Counted from the stretch's first letter, positions 51,709 to 62,159 are shown. The stretch: DNA of 64,000 nucleotides from JBMOPD01 sp049323615 (GCA_049323615.1 JBMOPD010000010.1:27898-91897); one strand, 5' to 3'. Made by a program: numbers and translations. The notes: generated by a model not told the origin, from the sequence alone.

Positions 51709-52563
51709 ATGGAGATTCAATGGTTTCCCGGTCATATGTCAAAGGCCAGGAAGCTTTTGCAGGACAACCTGAAGCTGGTTGACGCGGTTATTGAAGTGGT
51801 GGATGCCCGCATACCGGCAAGCAGCAGGAACCCCATGCTGGAAGAAATAGTGGGGCAAAAGCCGCTGCTGGTGGTGCTGAACAAGGCCGACCTGGCCGCC
51901 CCGGACCTTACCGCCCGCTGGGAGGATCATTTCAGGGCCGGGGGGCTCGAGGCCCTTTCGGTTGATTCCGTCCGGGGTACCGGGGTGGGCAGGATAGCCC
52001 GGAAGGTAAAACAGATGGCCGGTAAAAAGACGGTTTCACCGGGTTCCCCGGGGCGCCTGCCCAGGCCTCCCCGCTGTATGATTGCAGGCATTCCAAACGT
52101 GGGGAAATCCTTTTTAATCAACAGCCTGGTGCGGAAAAAGGCCGCCAAAACCGGAAACAGGCCGGGGGTGACCAGGGGACAGCAGTGGATCAGGATCGGA
52201 GAAGTTGACCTGCTGGATACCCCGGGCATACTCTGGCCTAAATTTGATGATCCCGAGGTGGGCTACCGGCTGGCCGTAACCGGAGCCATCAGGGACCAGG
52301 TCTTCGACGTGGAGGCCGTTGCCCGCAGGCTGGCCGGGTGGCTGGCGGCCAATCACCCGGACAAGGTAAGGGCCCGCTACAGGATGGATGTTTTACGGCC
52401 CGAAGAACCGGAAGAAATGCTGTACCTCATCGGAAAGAGCCGGGGCTTTGTTCAGCAGGGCGGGAAGGTGGATATTTACAAGGCCGCCGTACTGCTGCTG
52501 AAGGAATTCCGCGAAGGCGCCCTGGGCAGATACACCCTCGAACAGCCGCCTTCTTTAGGTTAG
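51709..52563 (+). CDS. rbgA: Ribosome biogenesis GTPase RbgA (YlqF)
   Basis: Circularly permuted GTPase for a late step of 50S assembly. Order G4 N-K-A-D (near residue 62) before G1 G-I-P-N-V-G-K-S (near 128) and G3 D-T-P-G (near 174). Starts with the typical I-Q-W-F-P-G-H-M-S-K-A. 284 residues. It lies between the two copies of the 65-bp element. Confidence 0.96.
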   Translation: MEIQWFPGHMSKARKLLQDNLKLVDAVIEVVDARIPASSRNPMLEEIVGQKPLLVVLNKADLAAPDLTARWEDHFRAGGLEALSVDSVRGTGVGRIARKVKQMAGKKTVSPGSPGRLPRPPRCMIAGIPNVGKSFLINSLVRKKAAKTGNRPGVTRGQQWIRIGEVDLLDTPGILWPKFDDPEVGYRLAVTGAIRDQVFDVEAVARRLAGWLAANHPDKVRARYRMDVLRPEEPEEMLYLIGKSRGFVQQGGKVDIYKAAVLLLKEFREGALGRYTLEQPPSLG

Positions 52564-52605
52564 AAGTTTGATATAGAAGGAATTGGCCATCTTCGGGGAT
52601 GAATT

Positions 52606-52708
52606 GCCACGGAGCCATGGGGAGCCATGGGGAGCCATGGGGACGGTTCGAGCGTCCCCGAAGCGTAGCGAAGGGCCGAAGGGAAGACGATGGAACCGTC
52701 CCCGTGGC
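52606..52708 (+). repeat. 65-bp hairpin element, copy B, with flanking decamers and IRs
   Basis: Outer inverted repeats GCCACGG (52606-52612) and CCGTGGC (52702-52708). Inside are three direct GGAGCCATGG decamers (52611-52640), then the 65-bp element (52639-52703) with perfect 11-bp terminal repeats GGGGACGGTTC / GAACCGTCCCC. Confidence 0.92.
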
Positions 52709-52837
52709 GGACCGTTAAGGGTCCTCCCTGAAGCCGGAGAAACCATTCAGGTAAAAAATATTTACATTCGGGGCAGGGATTTGTCCCTTCATCTCGAAAA
52801 TCCTATTAACCTATGATTTTATTGCGGGGGTCTGCGC

Positions 52838-53635
52838 TTGGATTTATCGGCCATGACTCTGGCAGAGATCAGGCAATTGCTTGATGAGAGCCCGGACAGC
52901 CCGGCGGAGGACCTGCTTAAGGCCATGTCGCTGGACACCAGGGCCGGTGTCAGGGATCTCTGCAGGAAGTTTGAAAAACGGCGGCAGCAGTTGTTAAAAG
53001 AACAAAAGCGGCTGGAAGATCTTTACCTGTATGAAAACCGGCTGGCCGCCGAAGGGATCGAGCCGGTGGCCGGGGTGGACGAGGCCGGCCGGGGGCCGCT
53101 GGCAGGCCCGGTGATGGCGGCGGCGGTTATTTTACCGCCCGGCGCGCGTATACGTGAATTGAATGACTCCAAGCAGCTTACACCCGTCAAGAGAAAAGCC
53201 CTGGTCTTTGAGATAAAAAAAATATCCAAGGCCTGGGCTGTAGGTGTGTCTACGGTTGATGAGATCCTGCGGCTGAATATACATCAGGCCTCCATGCTGG
53301 CCATGTGCAGGGCGGTCAGCGGCCTGAAAACAGTGCCCGGGCATGTCCTGGTGGACGGGTTTGCCATTCCCCGCCTGGAACTGCCCCAGACCCATATTAT
53401 CGGGGGGGACGGTAAAAGCGCATCCATAGCGGCGGCGTCGATACTGGCCAAGGAAACCCGGGACGAGCTGATGGAGCTGTGCCATTTCCTGTACCCGCAG
53501 TACGGTTTCGACCGGCACAAGGGTTACGCCACTGCCGGCCACATACGGGCCCTGCGCCTATACGGGCCGTGTCCCCTTCACCGCCGGGGATTCAGCCCGG
53601 TCAGAGAGATGTTAGAAGTGGTTCCCACCTCTTAA
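52838..53635 (+). CDS. rnhB: Ribonuclease HII
   Basis: 265 residues. It removes ribonucleotides from DNA. The active-site motif is G-V-D-E-A-G-R-G-P-L-A-G-P near residue 79, with L-N-D-S-K-Q-L, V-D-G-F and the second D-E-L-M-E site. A ~70-residue N-terminal helical extension is typical of Firmicute RNase HII. TTG start at 52838 after GGGGG. Confidence 0.96.
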   Translation: MDLSAMTLAEIRQLLDESPDSPAEDLLKAMSLDTRAGVRDLCRKFEKRRQQLLKEQKRLEDLYLYENRLAAEGIEPVAGVDEAGRGPLAGPVMAAAVILPPGARIRELNDSKQLTPVKRKALVFEIKKISKAWAVGVSTVDEILRLNIHQASMLAMCRAVSGLKTVPGHVLVDGFAIPRLELPQTHIIGGDGKSASIAAASILAKETRDELMELCHFLYPQYGFDRHKGYATAGHIRALRLYGPCPLHRRGFSPVREMLEVVPTS

Positions 53636-53780
53636 TTAATGGGCGGCCTGGATTTGGGACGTGTGTCAATTATTGCAGCTCAACTAATTGGCTCATATCC
53701 TATATAATTACTTTGTGCCTTTATCAGGCCTGAAGTGTTTTTATATAGAACTTATTTTTGTATGAAGGGGGGGAGAGTTT

Positions 53781-54137
53781 TTGCTTTCTGACTGGGGTGC
53801 TGTTTTAATTATGTTTGCCATTGCTGTGATAACCGGAGCAGGGGGTGTTGTGACAGGTTTTATCCTTGCGCCGCGCCGGACCAGCGACCAAAAGATTATG
53901 GAATACGAGTGCGGCGTGGACACCATCGGGCCTACCTGGGTGCAGTTCAGAACCAGCTATTTTCTTTACGCGTTGCTGTTTCTGATATTCGACGTGGAAA
54001 CTATTTACCTCTACCCGTGGGCCGTTAAGTTTCAGAGCCTTGGGTTGTTCGCCTTCATTGAAATGATTATCTTCCTGTTTATACTTATTGTCGGACTGTG
54101 GTACGCCTGGAAGGAAGGAGCATTAGAATGGATGTAA
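53781..54137 (+). CDS. nuoA: NADH-quinone oxidoreductase-type subunit NuoA
   Basis: 118-residue membrane subunit with three spans. Y-E-C-G-V-D-T and [18 protein letters not shown] are the family signature. TTG start with GGGGGGAGAG upstream. First gene of an 11-gene operon in canonical order without nuoEFG. It overlaps nuoB by 10 bases. Confidence 0.95.
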   Translation: MLSDWGAVLIMFAIAVITGAGGVVTGFILAPRRTSDQKIMEYECGVDTIGPTWVQFRTSYFLYALLFLIFDVETIYLYPWAVKFQSLGLFAFIEMIIFLFILIVGLWYAWKEGALEWM

Positions 54138-54667
54138 CAAAAAATACCCACCCGGTGGAGGATTTGACCGACGACCCGGTGGTTGTAGACCAAGTCAAGC
54201 GCCTGGTCCACATTGCTCCGCTGGAAAGACTTTTTGACATCTGCCGGGCACACTCCCTGTGGCCGCTGGGCTTCGGGCTGGCCTGCTGCGCCTTCGAGGG
54301 GCTTATGGCTACCAACATGCCCCGCTTTGACCAGTCCCGCTTCGGCTACGAGGTTATGCGGGGGACCCCGCGCCAGGCTGACGTAATGGTGGTGGCGGGA
54401 ACCGTAACCCACAAGGCCGCACCCTTTGTGGTCAGGCTTTACGAGCAGATGTCCGAGCCCAAGTGGGTGATCGCCGTGGGAAGTTGCGCCATTTCAGGCG
54501 GCCCCTTTGTGGATTCCTACCACGTGGTGCCCGGGGTGGATAAGCTCATCCCGGTGGACGCCTACGTCCCCGGCTGCCCGCCCCGGCCCGAGGCGGTGCT
54601 TGAGGCCTGGCTGATGATCAGGGAGAAAATACTGGACCCGAAGGTGGTGAACAAGATCCGTGGCTGA
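54128..54667 (+). CDS. nuoB: Complex I subunit NuoB
   Basis: 179 residues. Holds the N2 4Fe-4S cluster next to the quinone site: ligands are C-C in G-L-A-C-C-A-F-E, C in G-S-C-A-I-S-G-G and C in P-G-C-P-P-R-P. ATG 54128 is preferred because GGAAGGAG lies upstream and the overlapping nuoA stop is close. Complete. Confidence 0.96.
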   Translation: MDVTKNTHPVEDLTDDPVVVDQVKRLVHIAPLERLFDICRAHSLWPLGFGLACCAFEGLMATNMPRFDQSRFGYEVMRGTPRQADVMVVAGTVTHKAAPFVVRLYEQMSEPKWVIAVGSCAISGGPFVDSYHVVPGVDKLIPVDAYVPGCPPRPEAVLEAWLMIREKILDPKVVNKIRG

Positions 54668-55121
54668 TTACAGACTGCCGGCCGAGCTGCTGGAGGCATT
54701 GAAAAACAAGTTTCCGGGCATGGAAGTGGACGAAAAGCAGGATGTTGCCGTCCCGGCGGAAGATTTGATCCCCTTTATGACCGAGCTCAGGGAAAACCCG
54801 GACTATGCCATGGACTACCTGACCAACCTGACGGCTGTGGATTACCAGGACCGTTTTGAAATGGTATATAACCTTATTTCCTTTGTGCACGGCTACACCC
54901 TGATGGTTAAAGTAAAGATTTTGGACAAGGAAAATCCCCAAGTCCCATCCCTCTGTCCCCTCTGGGACGGGGCCAACTGGCAGGAGCGCGAGGTTTACGA
55001 CCTGATGGGCATTGTGTTTACGGGCTATCCCGATCATCCCACCCGCATTTTCCTGGATGATAATTTCAAGGGTTACCCGCTGCGCAAGGATTTCCGGTGG
55101 GAGGGCGGCAGGGAAGCCTAA
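54660..55121 (+). CDS. nuoC: Complex I subunit NuoC
   Basis: 153-residue 30-kDa subunit homolog. Contains [26 protein letters not shown] and H-P-x-R-I-F-L-D-D ... G-Y-P-L-R-K-D-F family motif. It is shorter at the N-terminus than the E. coli protein. Overlaps nuoB by 8 bases; start codon is GTG. Confidence 0.94.
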   Translation: MADYRLPAELLEALKNKFPGMEVDEKQDVAVPAEDLIPFMTELRENPDYAMDYLTNLTAVDYQDRFEMVYNLISFVHGYTLMVKVKILDKENPQVPSLCPLWDGANWQEREVYDLMGIVFTGYPDHPTRIFLDDNFKGYPLRKDFRWEGGREA

Positions 55122-55156
55122 TATTGCGACTTACGGGATAAGAGGTGTTGTGGTTA

Positions 55157-56251
55157 ATGAAAACTCAAACTTACACCCTGAACATCGGCCCCCAGCACCC
55201 CAGCACCCACGGAGTGTTCCGCATCATCCTGGAACTGGACGGGGAGGTAGTGGTAAAGGCCACCGCTGTGCCTGGCTACCTGCACCGGGGCGTTGAAAAG
55301 CTGGCCGAGGCCAGGACCTACACCCAGATCATCCCCTATACCGACAGGATGGATTACGTCGCCTCAATGCTGATGAACTGGGGCTACGTTGCGGCGGTGG
55401 AAAAGCTGATGGGTATCGAGGTGCCGGAAAGGGCGGAGTACATCAGGGTAATCGTGGGCGAGCTGTCCAGGATTGCCAGCCACCAAATCGCCGTCGGCGC
55501 ATATGGCGGTGATATCGGAGCACTGACGGCGTTTACCTATACGTTCCGGGACAGGGAAGACATTCTTGACCTGCTGGAAATGGTGTCCGGGTCCCGGATG
55601 ACATTCAGCTATTTCCGGGTGGGCGGGGTGGCCGATGACTTCCCCGAGGAGTTTTACCCGGCTGTAAAAAAGGTGCTTGCCAAGATTCCGAGCTGGTGCG
55701 ACGAGTACGACGGGCTGGTTACCGGGAACGAGATATTCCAGGCCCGCACCAAGTTCGTGGGGGTAATTCCCCCCGAGGTGGCCGTGAACTACAGCCTGAG
55801 CGGTCCCACCCTGAGGGGCAGCGGGGTCAATTTCGACCTGCGCAAGGCGAGGCCCTACAGCGTTTATGACCGTTTCGACTTTGACGTTCCGCTGGGCCAG
55901 AACGGCGACTGCTTCGACCGCTTCCGCATCCGGATCGAGGAAATGCGCCAGTGCAAGCGGATCATCGAGCAGGCCCTGGAACAGATGCCCGAGGGGCCCA
56001 TCCAGGCCAAGGTGCCCAAGGTGATCAAGCCTCCGGTGGGCGACGCCTACGCCGAGATCGAGAGTTCCAAGGGGATTTATGGGGCCTATGTGGTCAGCGA
56101 CGGCAGTCCCAAGCCCTACCGGGTTCATTTCCGCCGCCCGTCCTTTATCAACCTGGGAATACTGGAAAAGCTCTGCGAAGGATGGAAGATAGCCGACGTG
56201 ATCGCTATCTTTGGCAGTATTGACGTAGTCCTGGGCGAAGTGGACTGTTAG
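55157..56251 (+). CDS. nuoD: Complex I subunit NuoD
   Basis: 364-residue 49-kDa subunit, related to the hydrogenase large subunit and forming the quinone pocket with NuoB. N-terminal [10 protein letters not shown] and Y-L-H-R-G-V-E-K are intact. The hydrogenase-type cysteines are absent as expected for complex I. ATG 55157 has AGAGGTG upstream. Confidence 0.96.
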   Translation: MKTQTYTLNIGPQHPSTHGVFRIILELDGEVVVKATAVPGYLHRGVEKLAEARTYTQIIPYTDRMDYVASMLMNWGYVAAVEKLMGIEVPERAEYIRVIVGELSRIASHQIAVGAYGGDIGALTAFTYTFRDREDILDLLEMVSGSRMTFSYFRVGGVADDFPEEFYPAVKKVLAKIPSWCDEYDGLVTGNEIFQARTKFVGVIPPEVAVNYSLSGPTLRGSGVNFDLRKARPYSVYDRFDFDVPLGQNGDCFDRFRIRIEEMRQCKRIIEQALEQMPEGPIQAKVPKVIKPPVGDAYAEIESSKGIYGAYVVSDGSPKPYRVHFRRPSFINLGILEKLCEGWKIADVIAIFGSIDVVLGEVDC

Positions 56252-56277
56252 CGAAATCGAAGTAGGGGAGAAGAGGA

Positions 56278-57333
56278 ATGGGTGAAAATATTTTTACAGG
56301 TATTGCCGCCTGGCTCAGGGATCTGCTGGGCGGCCTGGGAGTGCCGGACCTTTACAGCGATATTATTCTGATGTTTGTCAAGCTGTCGGCCGTGATGCTG
56401 TTCATAATGCTGAACACCATCTGGCTGGTGTACATGGAGCGCAAGGTCGCCGCCTTCGTGCAGTCCCGGATAGGGCCCAACCGCGTGGGTCCCAAGGGGC
56501 TGCTGCAGCCCGTGGTAGACGTGGTAAAGCTGATGACCAAGGAGATAATCCTACCGAAAAAGGCGGACCTGGCGGTATTCCTGCTGGCCCCGGTGCTCAT
56601 AGTGGTTCCCCCCATAGTAATCTACTCGGTGCTTCCCTTCGGTAAGAACATGGTGGCCGTGGACATGAACGTGGGCCTGTTCTTCCTGATCGCCGTGGCC
56701 TCCCTGTCCACCATCCTTTTCTGGATGGCCGGCTGGGCCTCCAACAGCAAGTACTCCCTGGTCGGCGGCATGCGGGTGGTGGCCCAGATGGTGAGCTATG
56801 AGCTGGCCCTGGTGCTGGCCATGCTGGGAGTGGTGATGATCACCGGCACCCTGAATCTGTCCGCCATAATAGAAGCGCAGGAAAATGTGTGGTTTATATT
56901 CACGCAGCCCATCGCCTTCCTCGTGTTTCTCGCCGCCGGAATGGCCGAAACCAACCGGGCGCCCTTTGACCTGGTGGAAGGGGAGTCCGAGATCATCGCC
57001 GGGCCCTACACCGAGTACGCAGGTATGGGCTTTGCGATGTTCTACGGGCTGGCCGAGCTGGCCAACACGATGGTAATCGCCGCACTGGGCACGGTTATAT
57101 TCCTGGGCGGCTGGCAGGCCCCCTTCGGGATGACATTCATCCCGTCCTGGCTGTGGTTCTTCCTCAAGATGTACCTGATGATATTCATCTTAATGTGGGT
57201 CCGCTGGACTTACCCGCGTATCCGGGTTGACCAGCTGATGGCCTTCGGCTGGAAGGTGCTGGTGCCCCTTTCCCTGGCCAACATCTTTGTGACCGGCGCC
57301 GGCATGTATATTTACCGGGCGATAGGGTGGTGA
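56278..57333 (+). CDS. nuoH: Complex I subunit NuoH
   Basis: 351-residue membrane protein with about eight spans linking the quinone site to the proton channels. Signature E-R-K-V-A-A-F-V-Q-S-R-I-G-P-N-R-V-G-P and A-E-T-N-R-A-P-F-D-L-V-E-G-E-S-E. Starts with a strong GGGGAG site. Confidence 0.97.
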   Translation: MGENIFTGIAAWLRDLLGGLGVPDLYSDIILMFVKLSAVMLFIMLNTIWLVYMERKVAAFVQSRIGPNRVGPKGLLQPVVDVVKLMTKEIILPKKADLAVFLLAPVLIVVPPIVIYSVLPFGKNMVAVDMNVGLFFLIAVASLSTILFWMAGWASNSKYSLVGGMRVVAQMVSYELALVLAMLGVVMITGTLNLSAIIEAQENVWFIFTQPIAFLVFLAAGMAETNRAPFDLVEGESEIIAGPYTEYAGMGFAMFYGLAELANTMVIAALGTVIFLGGWQAPFGMTFIPSWLWFFLKMYLMIFILMWVRWTYPRIRVDQLMAFGWKVLVPLSLANIFVTGAGMYIYRAIGW

Positions 57334-57337
57334 TGAT

Positions 57338-57832
57338 ATGTTCGGACAAGGATTGATAAAAGGACTGGAAATAACCCTGGGGCGCTTTTTCGGGAAAAAG
57401 GCCACAGTTCAGTACCCGGAAGAAACAATTCCGATGTTTCCCCGTTACCACGGCCGCTTCCAGCTGGACGTGGACAAGTGCATCGCCTGCGGGCTGTGCG
57501 CCAACGCCTGCCCCAACCAAGTGATCCGGATGGAGAGAGAAAAGGTCGGCAACAAACAGTACCTGACCAAATACGTCATGCGCATAGAGTACTGCCTGTT
57601 CTGCGGGCTGTGCGTGGAGTCCTGCAACAAGGACGCCCTCAAATTCAGCAGCGTCATCGACATGAACCAGTACCGGCGCAAATGGGTCCGCCTGACCCTG
57701 GTGGACCGCCCGGCCCCGAAATCCGCGGAAACCCCTGAGGGGACCCCGGCCAAGCCTGCCGGGGCTGAGGCCCCGGACAAGGCCGCCAAGGCTGAAGCGG
57801 CAGCCGGCCAGGCTCCTGATAAGGAGGGTTGA
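57338..57832 (+). CDS. nuoI: Complex I subunit NuoI with alanine-rich tail
   Basis: 164-residue ferredoxin-like subunit with two 4Fe-4S clusters: C-I-A-C-G-L-C-A-N-A-C-P and C-L-F-C-G-L-C-V-E-S-C-N. After about residue 128 it has a Pro/Ala/Lys-rich low-complexity tail (P-A-K-P-A-G-A-E-A and similar) not found in short NuoI proteins. Since NuoEFG are absent, this subunit is the likely entry for electrons, for example from ferredoxin. Confidence 0.96.
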   Translation: MFGQGLIKGLEITLGRFFGKKATVQYPEETIPMFPRYHGRFQLDVDKCIACGLCANACPNQVIRMEREKVGNKQYLTKYVMRIEYCLFCGLCVESCNKDALKFSSVIDMNQYRRKWVRLTLVDRPAPKSAETPEGTPAKPAGAEAPDKAAKAEAAAGQAPDKEG

Positions 57833-57838
57833 TGATCA

Positions 57839-58387
57839 GTGATTGAATTTGGCCTGACATTATTAAACAGCATCAGCTGGGTTGCGGTGGCTTTCCACAC
57901 CTTGGCGGCGGTAGTGTGCATTTCCGCCCTGCTGGTGGTTTTTTCCAGGAATATAGTGCATGCCGTTTTGTGGCTGGCGGTCTGTTTCATTTCCCTGGCC
58001 GGGGTGTACCTGACCCTGAACGCCGACTTTATAGCCATGGTCCAGATCCTGGTTTACGCCGGGGCGGTGTGCATAATGGTGGTATTCGGTATTATGCTCA
58101 TCCGGCGCGGGAACATGGGCGAAACCAACCTGTTCAACAGCCAGACCGTGGCCGCCGCCGGCGTGGTGGCCCTGGTTACGGTGCTGACCGGCTACGTATC
58201 CTTCAGAACCAGGTATGTGGGCACCCCGCCGGCGGTTCCGGAGAATACCGTGGACAACATTGCCACCCTGCTGCTGAGCAAGTACGTCATACCCTTTGAG
58301 GTGGCGGCGCTGCTCCTGCTGGTGGCCCTGGTGGGCGCCATATTCCTGGCCAAGGAGGTGAAGGCCGATGCTGACTCTGACAGTTAG
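57839..58387 (+). CDS. nuoJ: Complex I subunit NuoJ
   Basis: 182-residue antiporter-associated membrane subunit with five spans. N-I-V-H-A-V-L-W-L-A and A-D-F-I-A-M-V-Q-I-L-V-Y-A-G-A-V are typical. GTG start 57839, overlapping nuoK by 20 bases. Confidence 0.94.
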   Translation: MIEFGLTLLNSISWVAVAFHTLAAVVCISALLVVFSRNIVHAVLWLAVCFISLAGVYLTLNADFIAMVQILVYAGAVCIMVVFGIMLIRRGNMGETNLFNSQTVAAAGVVALVTVLTGYVSFRTRYVGTPPAVPENTVDNIATLLLSKYVIPFEVAALLLLVALVGAIFLAKEVKADADSDS

Positions 58388-58688
58388 CCTGCACCATTAC
58401 CTGATACTGTCGGCGGTCCTTTTTGGAATAGGGCTGTTCGGCGTGCTTTCCAAGAAGAACGCCATTGCGGTTTTAATCTGCATTGAGCTGATGCTCAACG
58501 CCATCAATATAAACCTGCTGGCTTTCAACAAGTACATTACCCCCAATGATTTTATCGGCCAGATTTTCGCCATTTTCGTGATAACCGTTGCCGCGGCCGA
58601 GGTAGGGGTAGGTTTGGCCATTATCATTGCCATCTACCGGAATAAGCTGTCGGTCAACCTGGACGATTTCGACTGGCTTAAGTGGTAG
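58368..58688 (+). CDS. nuoK: Complex I subunit NuoK
   Basis: 106-residue MrpC-like subunit with three spans and the conserved glutamates in I-C-I-E-L-M-L-N and A-A-E-V-G-V-G-L-A. ATG 58368 lies inside the nuoJ end. Confidence 0.96.
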   Translation: MLTLTVSLHHYLILSAVLFGIGLFGVLSKKNAIAVLICIELMLNAININLLAFNKYITPNDFIGQIFAIFVITVAAAEVGVGLAIIIAIYRNKLSVNLDDFDWLKW

Positions 58689-58721
58689 AAGTTCGAATAT
58701 GAAGGTAGGTGCTGAACTGAG

Positions 58722-60641
58722 ATGGTAGAATTTGCGATGCACAATGCATGGCTGGTGCCGCTCCTGCCCGCCCTCTCCTTCGTTATAATCATTTTTTTGA
58801 CGAAGCCGTGGAAGTTGTTAAGCGCCCTGGTGTCGGTGGGCGGTATGGTTTTAGCCTGCGTGGTCGCCACCCTGGCCGCTTACGGAGTGTTCACCAACCA
58901 TGAGTTTGCCGAAAAGCCCCTGGTCTATGCCGTGCGCTGGTTCTCCATGCCCGGCCTGAACATAGACGTGGGGGTGCAACTGGACCCCACCTCGGCCATG
59001 ATGATGTTCATGGTCACCCTGGTGTCGTCTCTGATTTTTATCTATGCCACCGGCTACATGAAGGGAGACCCCGGGTACTCGGTGTTTTTCTCCTACCTCT
59101 CCCTGTTCGGGGCATCCATGCTGCTGCTGGTCATCTCCAGCAACCTGCTGCAGATGTTCGTGGCCTGGGAGCTGGTGGGGCTGTGTTCCTACCTGTTGAT
59201 CGGTTTTTACTCCCATAAGATTTCAGCCCGGGAGGCGGCCAAAAAGGCCTTTATCACCTGCCGGGTGGCCGACTTCGGCCTGCTGCTGGGGCTTCTTTCC
59301 CTGCAGATTGTCTTCGGCACCCTGAACCTGACCGAGCTAGCCGGGAAAATCAGCAACTTTGAGCAGTACACCAGCATGGGCATAATCACCCTGATAGCGG
59401 TGCTGGTGTTTGCCGGGCCCATCGGCAAGTCCGGCCAGTTCCCGCTGCACGTGTGGCTTCCGGACGCCATGGAGGGCCCCACTCCGGTCAGCGCCCTGAT
59501 CCACGCGGCTACCATGGTGGTGGCCGGGGTTTACCTGGTGGGCCGCACCATGTTCCTGTTCACCGAGGTTCAGTCGGCCATGGAGCTGGTGGCCGTCACC
59601 GGGGGCTTCACGGCGCTTTTCGCCGCCTCCATAGCCATCACCCAGCGCGAGATCAAGAGGATACTGGCCTACTCCACCGTCAGCCAGATCGGCTACATGA
59701 TGCTGGCCCTGGGGCTGGGCAGCCTGACGGCCTCCATGTTTCACCTGTGGACCCACGCCTTCTTCAAGGCCCTGATGTTCCTCGGCGCCGGCTCGGTGCT
59801 GCACGCCCTGCACCACAAGGCGGACGTGTGGGAGATGGGCGGGCTGCTGAAGAAAATGCCCGTCACCGGCTACACCTTTATGGTGGGCTGCCTGGCCATC
59901 GCCGGGATACCCCCGTTCGCCGGGTTCTGGAGCAAGGACGAAATACTGCTGGCGGCTTTCGACACCGGCCACTACGTGCTGTTTGTCATGGCCGCGTTCA
60001 CCGCCTTTTTGACTGCCTTCTACATGTGGAGGCTGTTCTTCCTGGCCTTTACGGGCGAGGAAAACCCGGAAAACCATCCCCACGAATCGCCGCTGAACAT
60101 GACCCTGCCCCTGGTGGCGCTGGCCGTACTGTCGGCCGTGGGCGGCCTGGTGGGCACCCCCTGGGCGCCCTTCTGGCAGGAGTGGATTTTCTTCGGGCAC
60201 CCGCACCACGCCGAGCCCAACTACATGATCATGCTCGGGTCCGTTGTGCTGGCCGCGGCCGGTATTTACCTGGCCTACAACCTGTACTGCGCGGACAGGG
60301 AGAAGGCCAGGGCCAGGGCCTGGGCCGAGAAGTACAGGTTCTTCTATACCATTTCATTCAACAAGTACTATATCGACGAGATTTACCTGTGGTTCAACCA
60401 CACCTTTGTGGACGGTGCGGCCAGGCTGTTCTACCTGTTTGACATCTACGTGGTGGACGGCGTCTTTATCAACGGCATTGCCGCCATTACCAGGCTGTCC
60501 GGCGAGGGCATGAGGGTGACCCAGACCGGCCGGCTGCAGAACTACGCCCTGGTGTTCTTCCTGGGAGTGCTGGCCGTGGCCGTGGTGCTGGCCTTTACCG
60601 ATCCCACCATGGCAGCCGGCCTGACGGGAGGTGCTAAGTAA
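58722..60641 (+). CDS. nuoL: Complex I subunit NuoL
   Basis: 639-residue proton-pumping antiporter-like subunit with ~16 spans. W-E-L-V-G-L-C-S-Y-L-L-I-G and H-V-W-L-P-D-A-M-E-G-P-T-P-V-S-A-L-I-H-A-A-T-M-V are the family signatures. A long C-terminal amphipathic arm is present. NuoM starts directly after the stop. Confidence 0.97.
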   Translation: MVEFAMHNAWLVPLLPALSFVIIIFLTKPWKLLSALVSVGGMVLACVVATLAAYGVFTNHEFAEKPLVYAVRWFSMPGLNIDVGVQLDPTSAMMMFMVTLVSSLIFIYATGYMKGDPGYSVFFSYLSLFGASMLLLVISSNLLQMFVAWELVGLCSYLLIGFYSHKISAREAAKKAFITCRVADFGLLLGLLSLQIVFGTLNLTELAGKISNFEQYTSMGIITLIAVLVFAGPIGKSGQFPLHVWLPDAMEGPTPVSALIHAATMVVAGVYLVGRTMFLFTEVQSAMELVAVTGGFTALFAASIAITQREIKRILAYSTVSQIGYMMLALGLGSLTASMFHLWTHAFFKALMFLGAGSVLHALHHKADVWEMGGLLKKMPVTGYTFMVGCLAIAGIPPFAGFWSKDEILLAAFDTGHYVLFVMAAFTAFLTAFYMWRLFFLAFTGEENPENHPHESPLNMTLPLVALAVLSAVGGLVGTPWAPFWQEWIFFGHPHHAEPNYMIMLGSVVLAAAGIYLAYNLYCADREKARARAWAEKYRFFYTISFNKYYIDEIYLWFNHTFVDGAARLFYLFDIYVVDGVFINGIAAITRLSGEGMRVTQTGRLQNYALVFFLGVLAVAVVLAFTDPTMAAGLTGGAK

Positions 60642-62159
60642 ATGAGCGGCTTTCCTGTATTAACCACCATCCTTCTGGCCCCCGTGGCCGCCGCCGTAAT
60701 CATGACCTTTATCCCCCGGGATGAGGGCAAGCTGATCAAGTGCGTAGCGGCGCTGGGCACGTTCGTATCCATGTCCCTGTCGCTATACGTGTACTTTACC
60801 TACGACACCGCCCTGGGCGGCCTGCAGTTCGCCGAGAAGATCCCCTGGATCAGGGACCTGGGCGTGAGCTGGTTCCTGGCCGTGGACGGCATCAGCCTGC
60901 CCATGCTGCTCCTGACCAACCTGATCGGTTTTTCGGCGGTTTTCGCCTCCTGGAACGTGAGCAACCGCCCGCGGGAGTTCTTCATCCTGCTGTGCCTCTT
61001 AATCACCGGCGTGATGGGCACCTTCGTGGCCCATGACCTGTTTATCTTCCTGCTGTTCTACGAAGTGGTGGTAATCCCCATCTACATCCTGGTGATTATC
61101 TGGGGAAGCTCCAAGCGGGTAACCAAGGAATACGCCGGTATGAAGCTGACCATCTACCTTTTGATCGGGTCGGCCTTCCTGCTGGTCGGTGTGATCGCCT
61201 TCTTCGTCAAATCGGTGGGCGTCCTGGGCCAGCCCGACATGAGCTTTACGGCCCTGGCCGAAGCCGGCAGGCAGCTGGGCGCCTTCGACCAGACCTGGCT
61301 GTTTGCCCTGATGCTGTTCGGCTTCGGTTCACTGATTTCCATGTGGCCGTTCCACTCCTGGTCGCCCGACGGCTACGCCGGCGCCCCCACGGCAGTGTCC
61401 ATGATCCACGCCGGCGTGCTGAAAAAAATAGGCGGATACGGGCTGGTCAAGATCGCCCTGTACTTCCTGCCCCTGGGGGCCAAGTTCTGGGCCCCGTACA
61501 TGGCTGTGCTGGGGGTGGCCGGGGTGACCTACGCAGCCTTTGCCGCCCTGGCCCAGAAAGACCTGAAGTACATCGTGGGGTACTCCTCGGTGTCGCACAT
61601 GGGCTACGTGCTGCTGGCCATAGGTTCCTTCAGCGTAATCGGAATCAACGGGGCGGTGGCCAATATGTTCGCCCACGGCGTGATGGCGGCCCTGTTCTTC
61701 TCGACCATCGGCTTTATTTACGAGAAGACCCATACCCGCTGGATTCCGGATATGGGCGGGCTGGCCAGGCAGACGCCCAGGCTGGCGGTGGCCTTCATGC
61801 TGGCCGCCCTGGCCTCGCTGGGACTGCCGGGCCTGATCAGCTTCATACCCGAGTTCACCATCTTCGTGGCAGCCTTCAAGGTATACGGCGGCCTGGCTGT
61901 CATCGGTATCGCCGGCATCATCCTGACCGCGCTGTACGCGCTGAGGGCCGGCGCCAACACCCTGTTCGGGCCGCCGCGGGCGGAATACGACCACCTGGAG
62001 GATATTCACGGCCCCGAGATGGTGCCGCTGGTGGTGCTGGGCACTGCCCTGGTGGCCGGGGGATTCCTGCCCTCCCTGCTGTTTGACGTGGTCAACAGCG
62101 GGGCCACCCAGCTCATGACACACGTAGAGGGCGCCCTGAAGATAGGGGGGGTGTTATAA
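60642..62159 (+). CDS. nuoM: Complex I subunit NuoM
   Basis: 505-residue antiporter-like subunit. F-Y-E-V-V-V-I-P (the conserved glutamate), and P-F-H-S-W-S-P-D-G-Y-A-G-A-P-T-A-V-S-M are typical. The TAA stop abuts the nuoN ATG. Confidence 0.97.
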   Translation: MSGFPVLTTILLAPVAAAVIMTFIPRDEGKLIKCVAALGTFVSMSLSLYVYFTYDTALGGLQFAEKIPWIRDLGVSWFLAVDGISLPMLLLTNLIGFSAVFASWNVSNRPREFFILLCLLITGVMGTFVAHDLFIFLLFYEVVVIPIYILVIIWGSSKRVTKEYAGMKLTIYLLIGSAFLLVGVIAFFVKSVGVLGQPDMSFTALAEAGRQLGAFDQTWLFALMLFGFGSLISMWPFHSWSPDGYAGAPTAVSMIHAGVLKKIGGYGLVKIALYFLPLGAKFWAPYMAVLGVAGVTYAAFAALAQKDLKYIVGYSSVSHMGYVLLAIGSFSVIGINGAVANMFAHGVMAALFFSTIGFIYEKTHTRWIPDMGGLARQTPRLAVAFMLAALASLGLPGLISFIPEFTIFVAAFKVYGGLAVIGIAGIILTALYALRAGANTLFGPPRAEYDHLEDIHGPEMVPLVVLGTALVAGGFLPSLLFDVVNSGATQLMTHVEGALKIGGVL

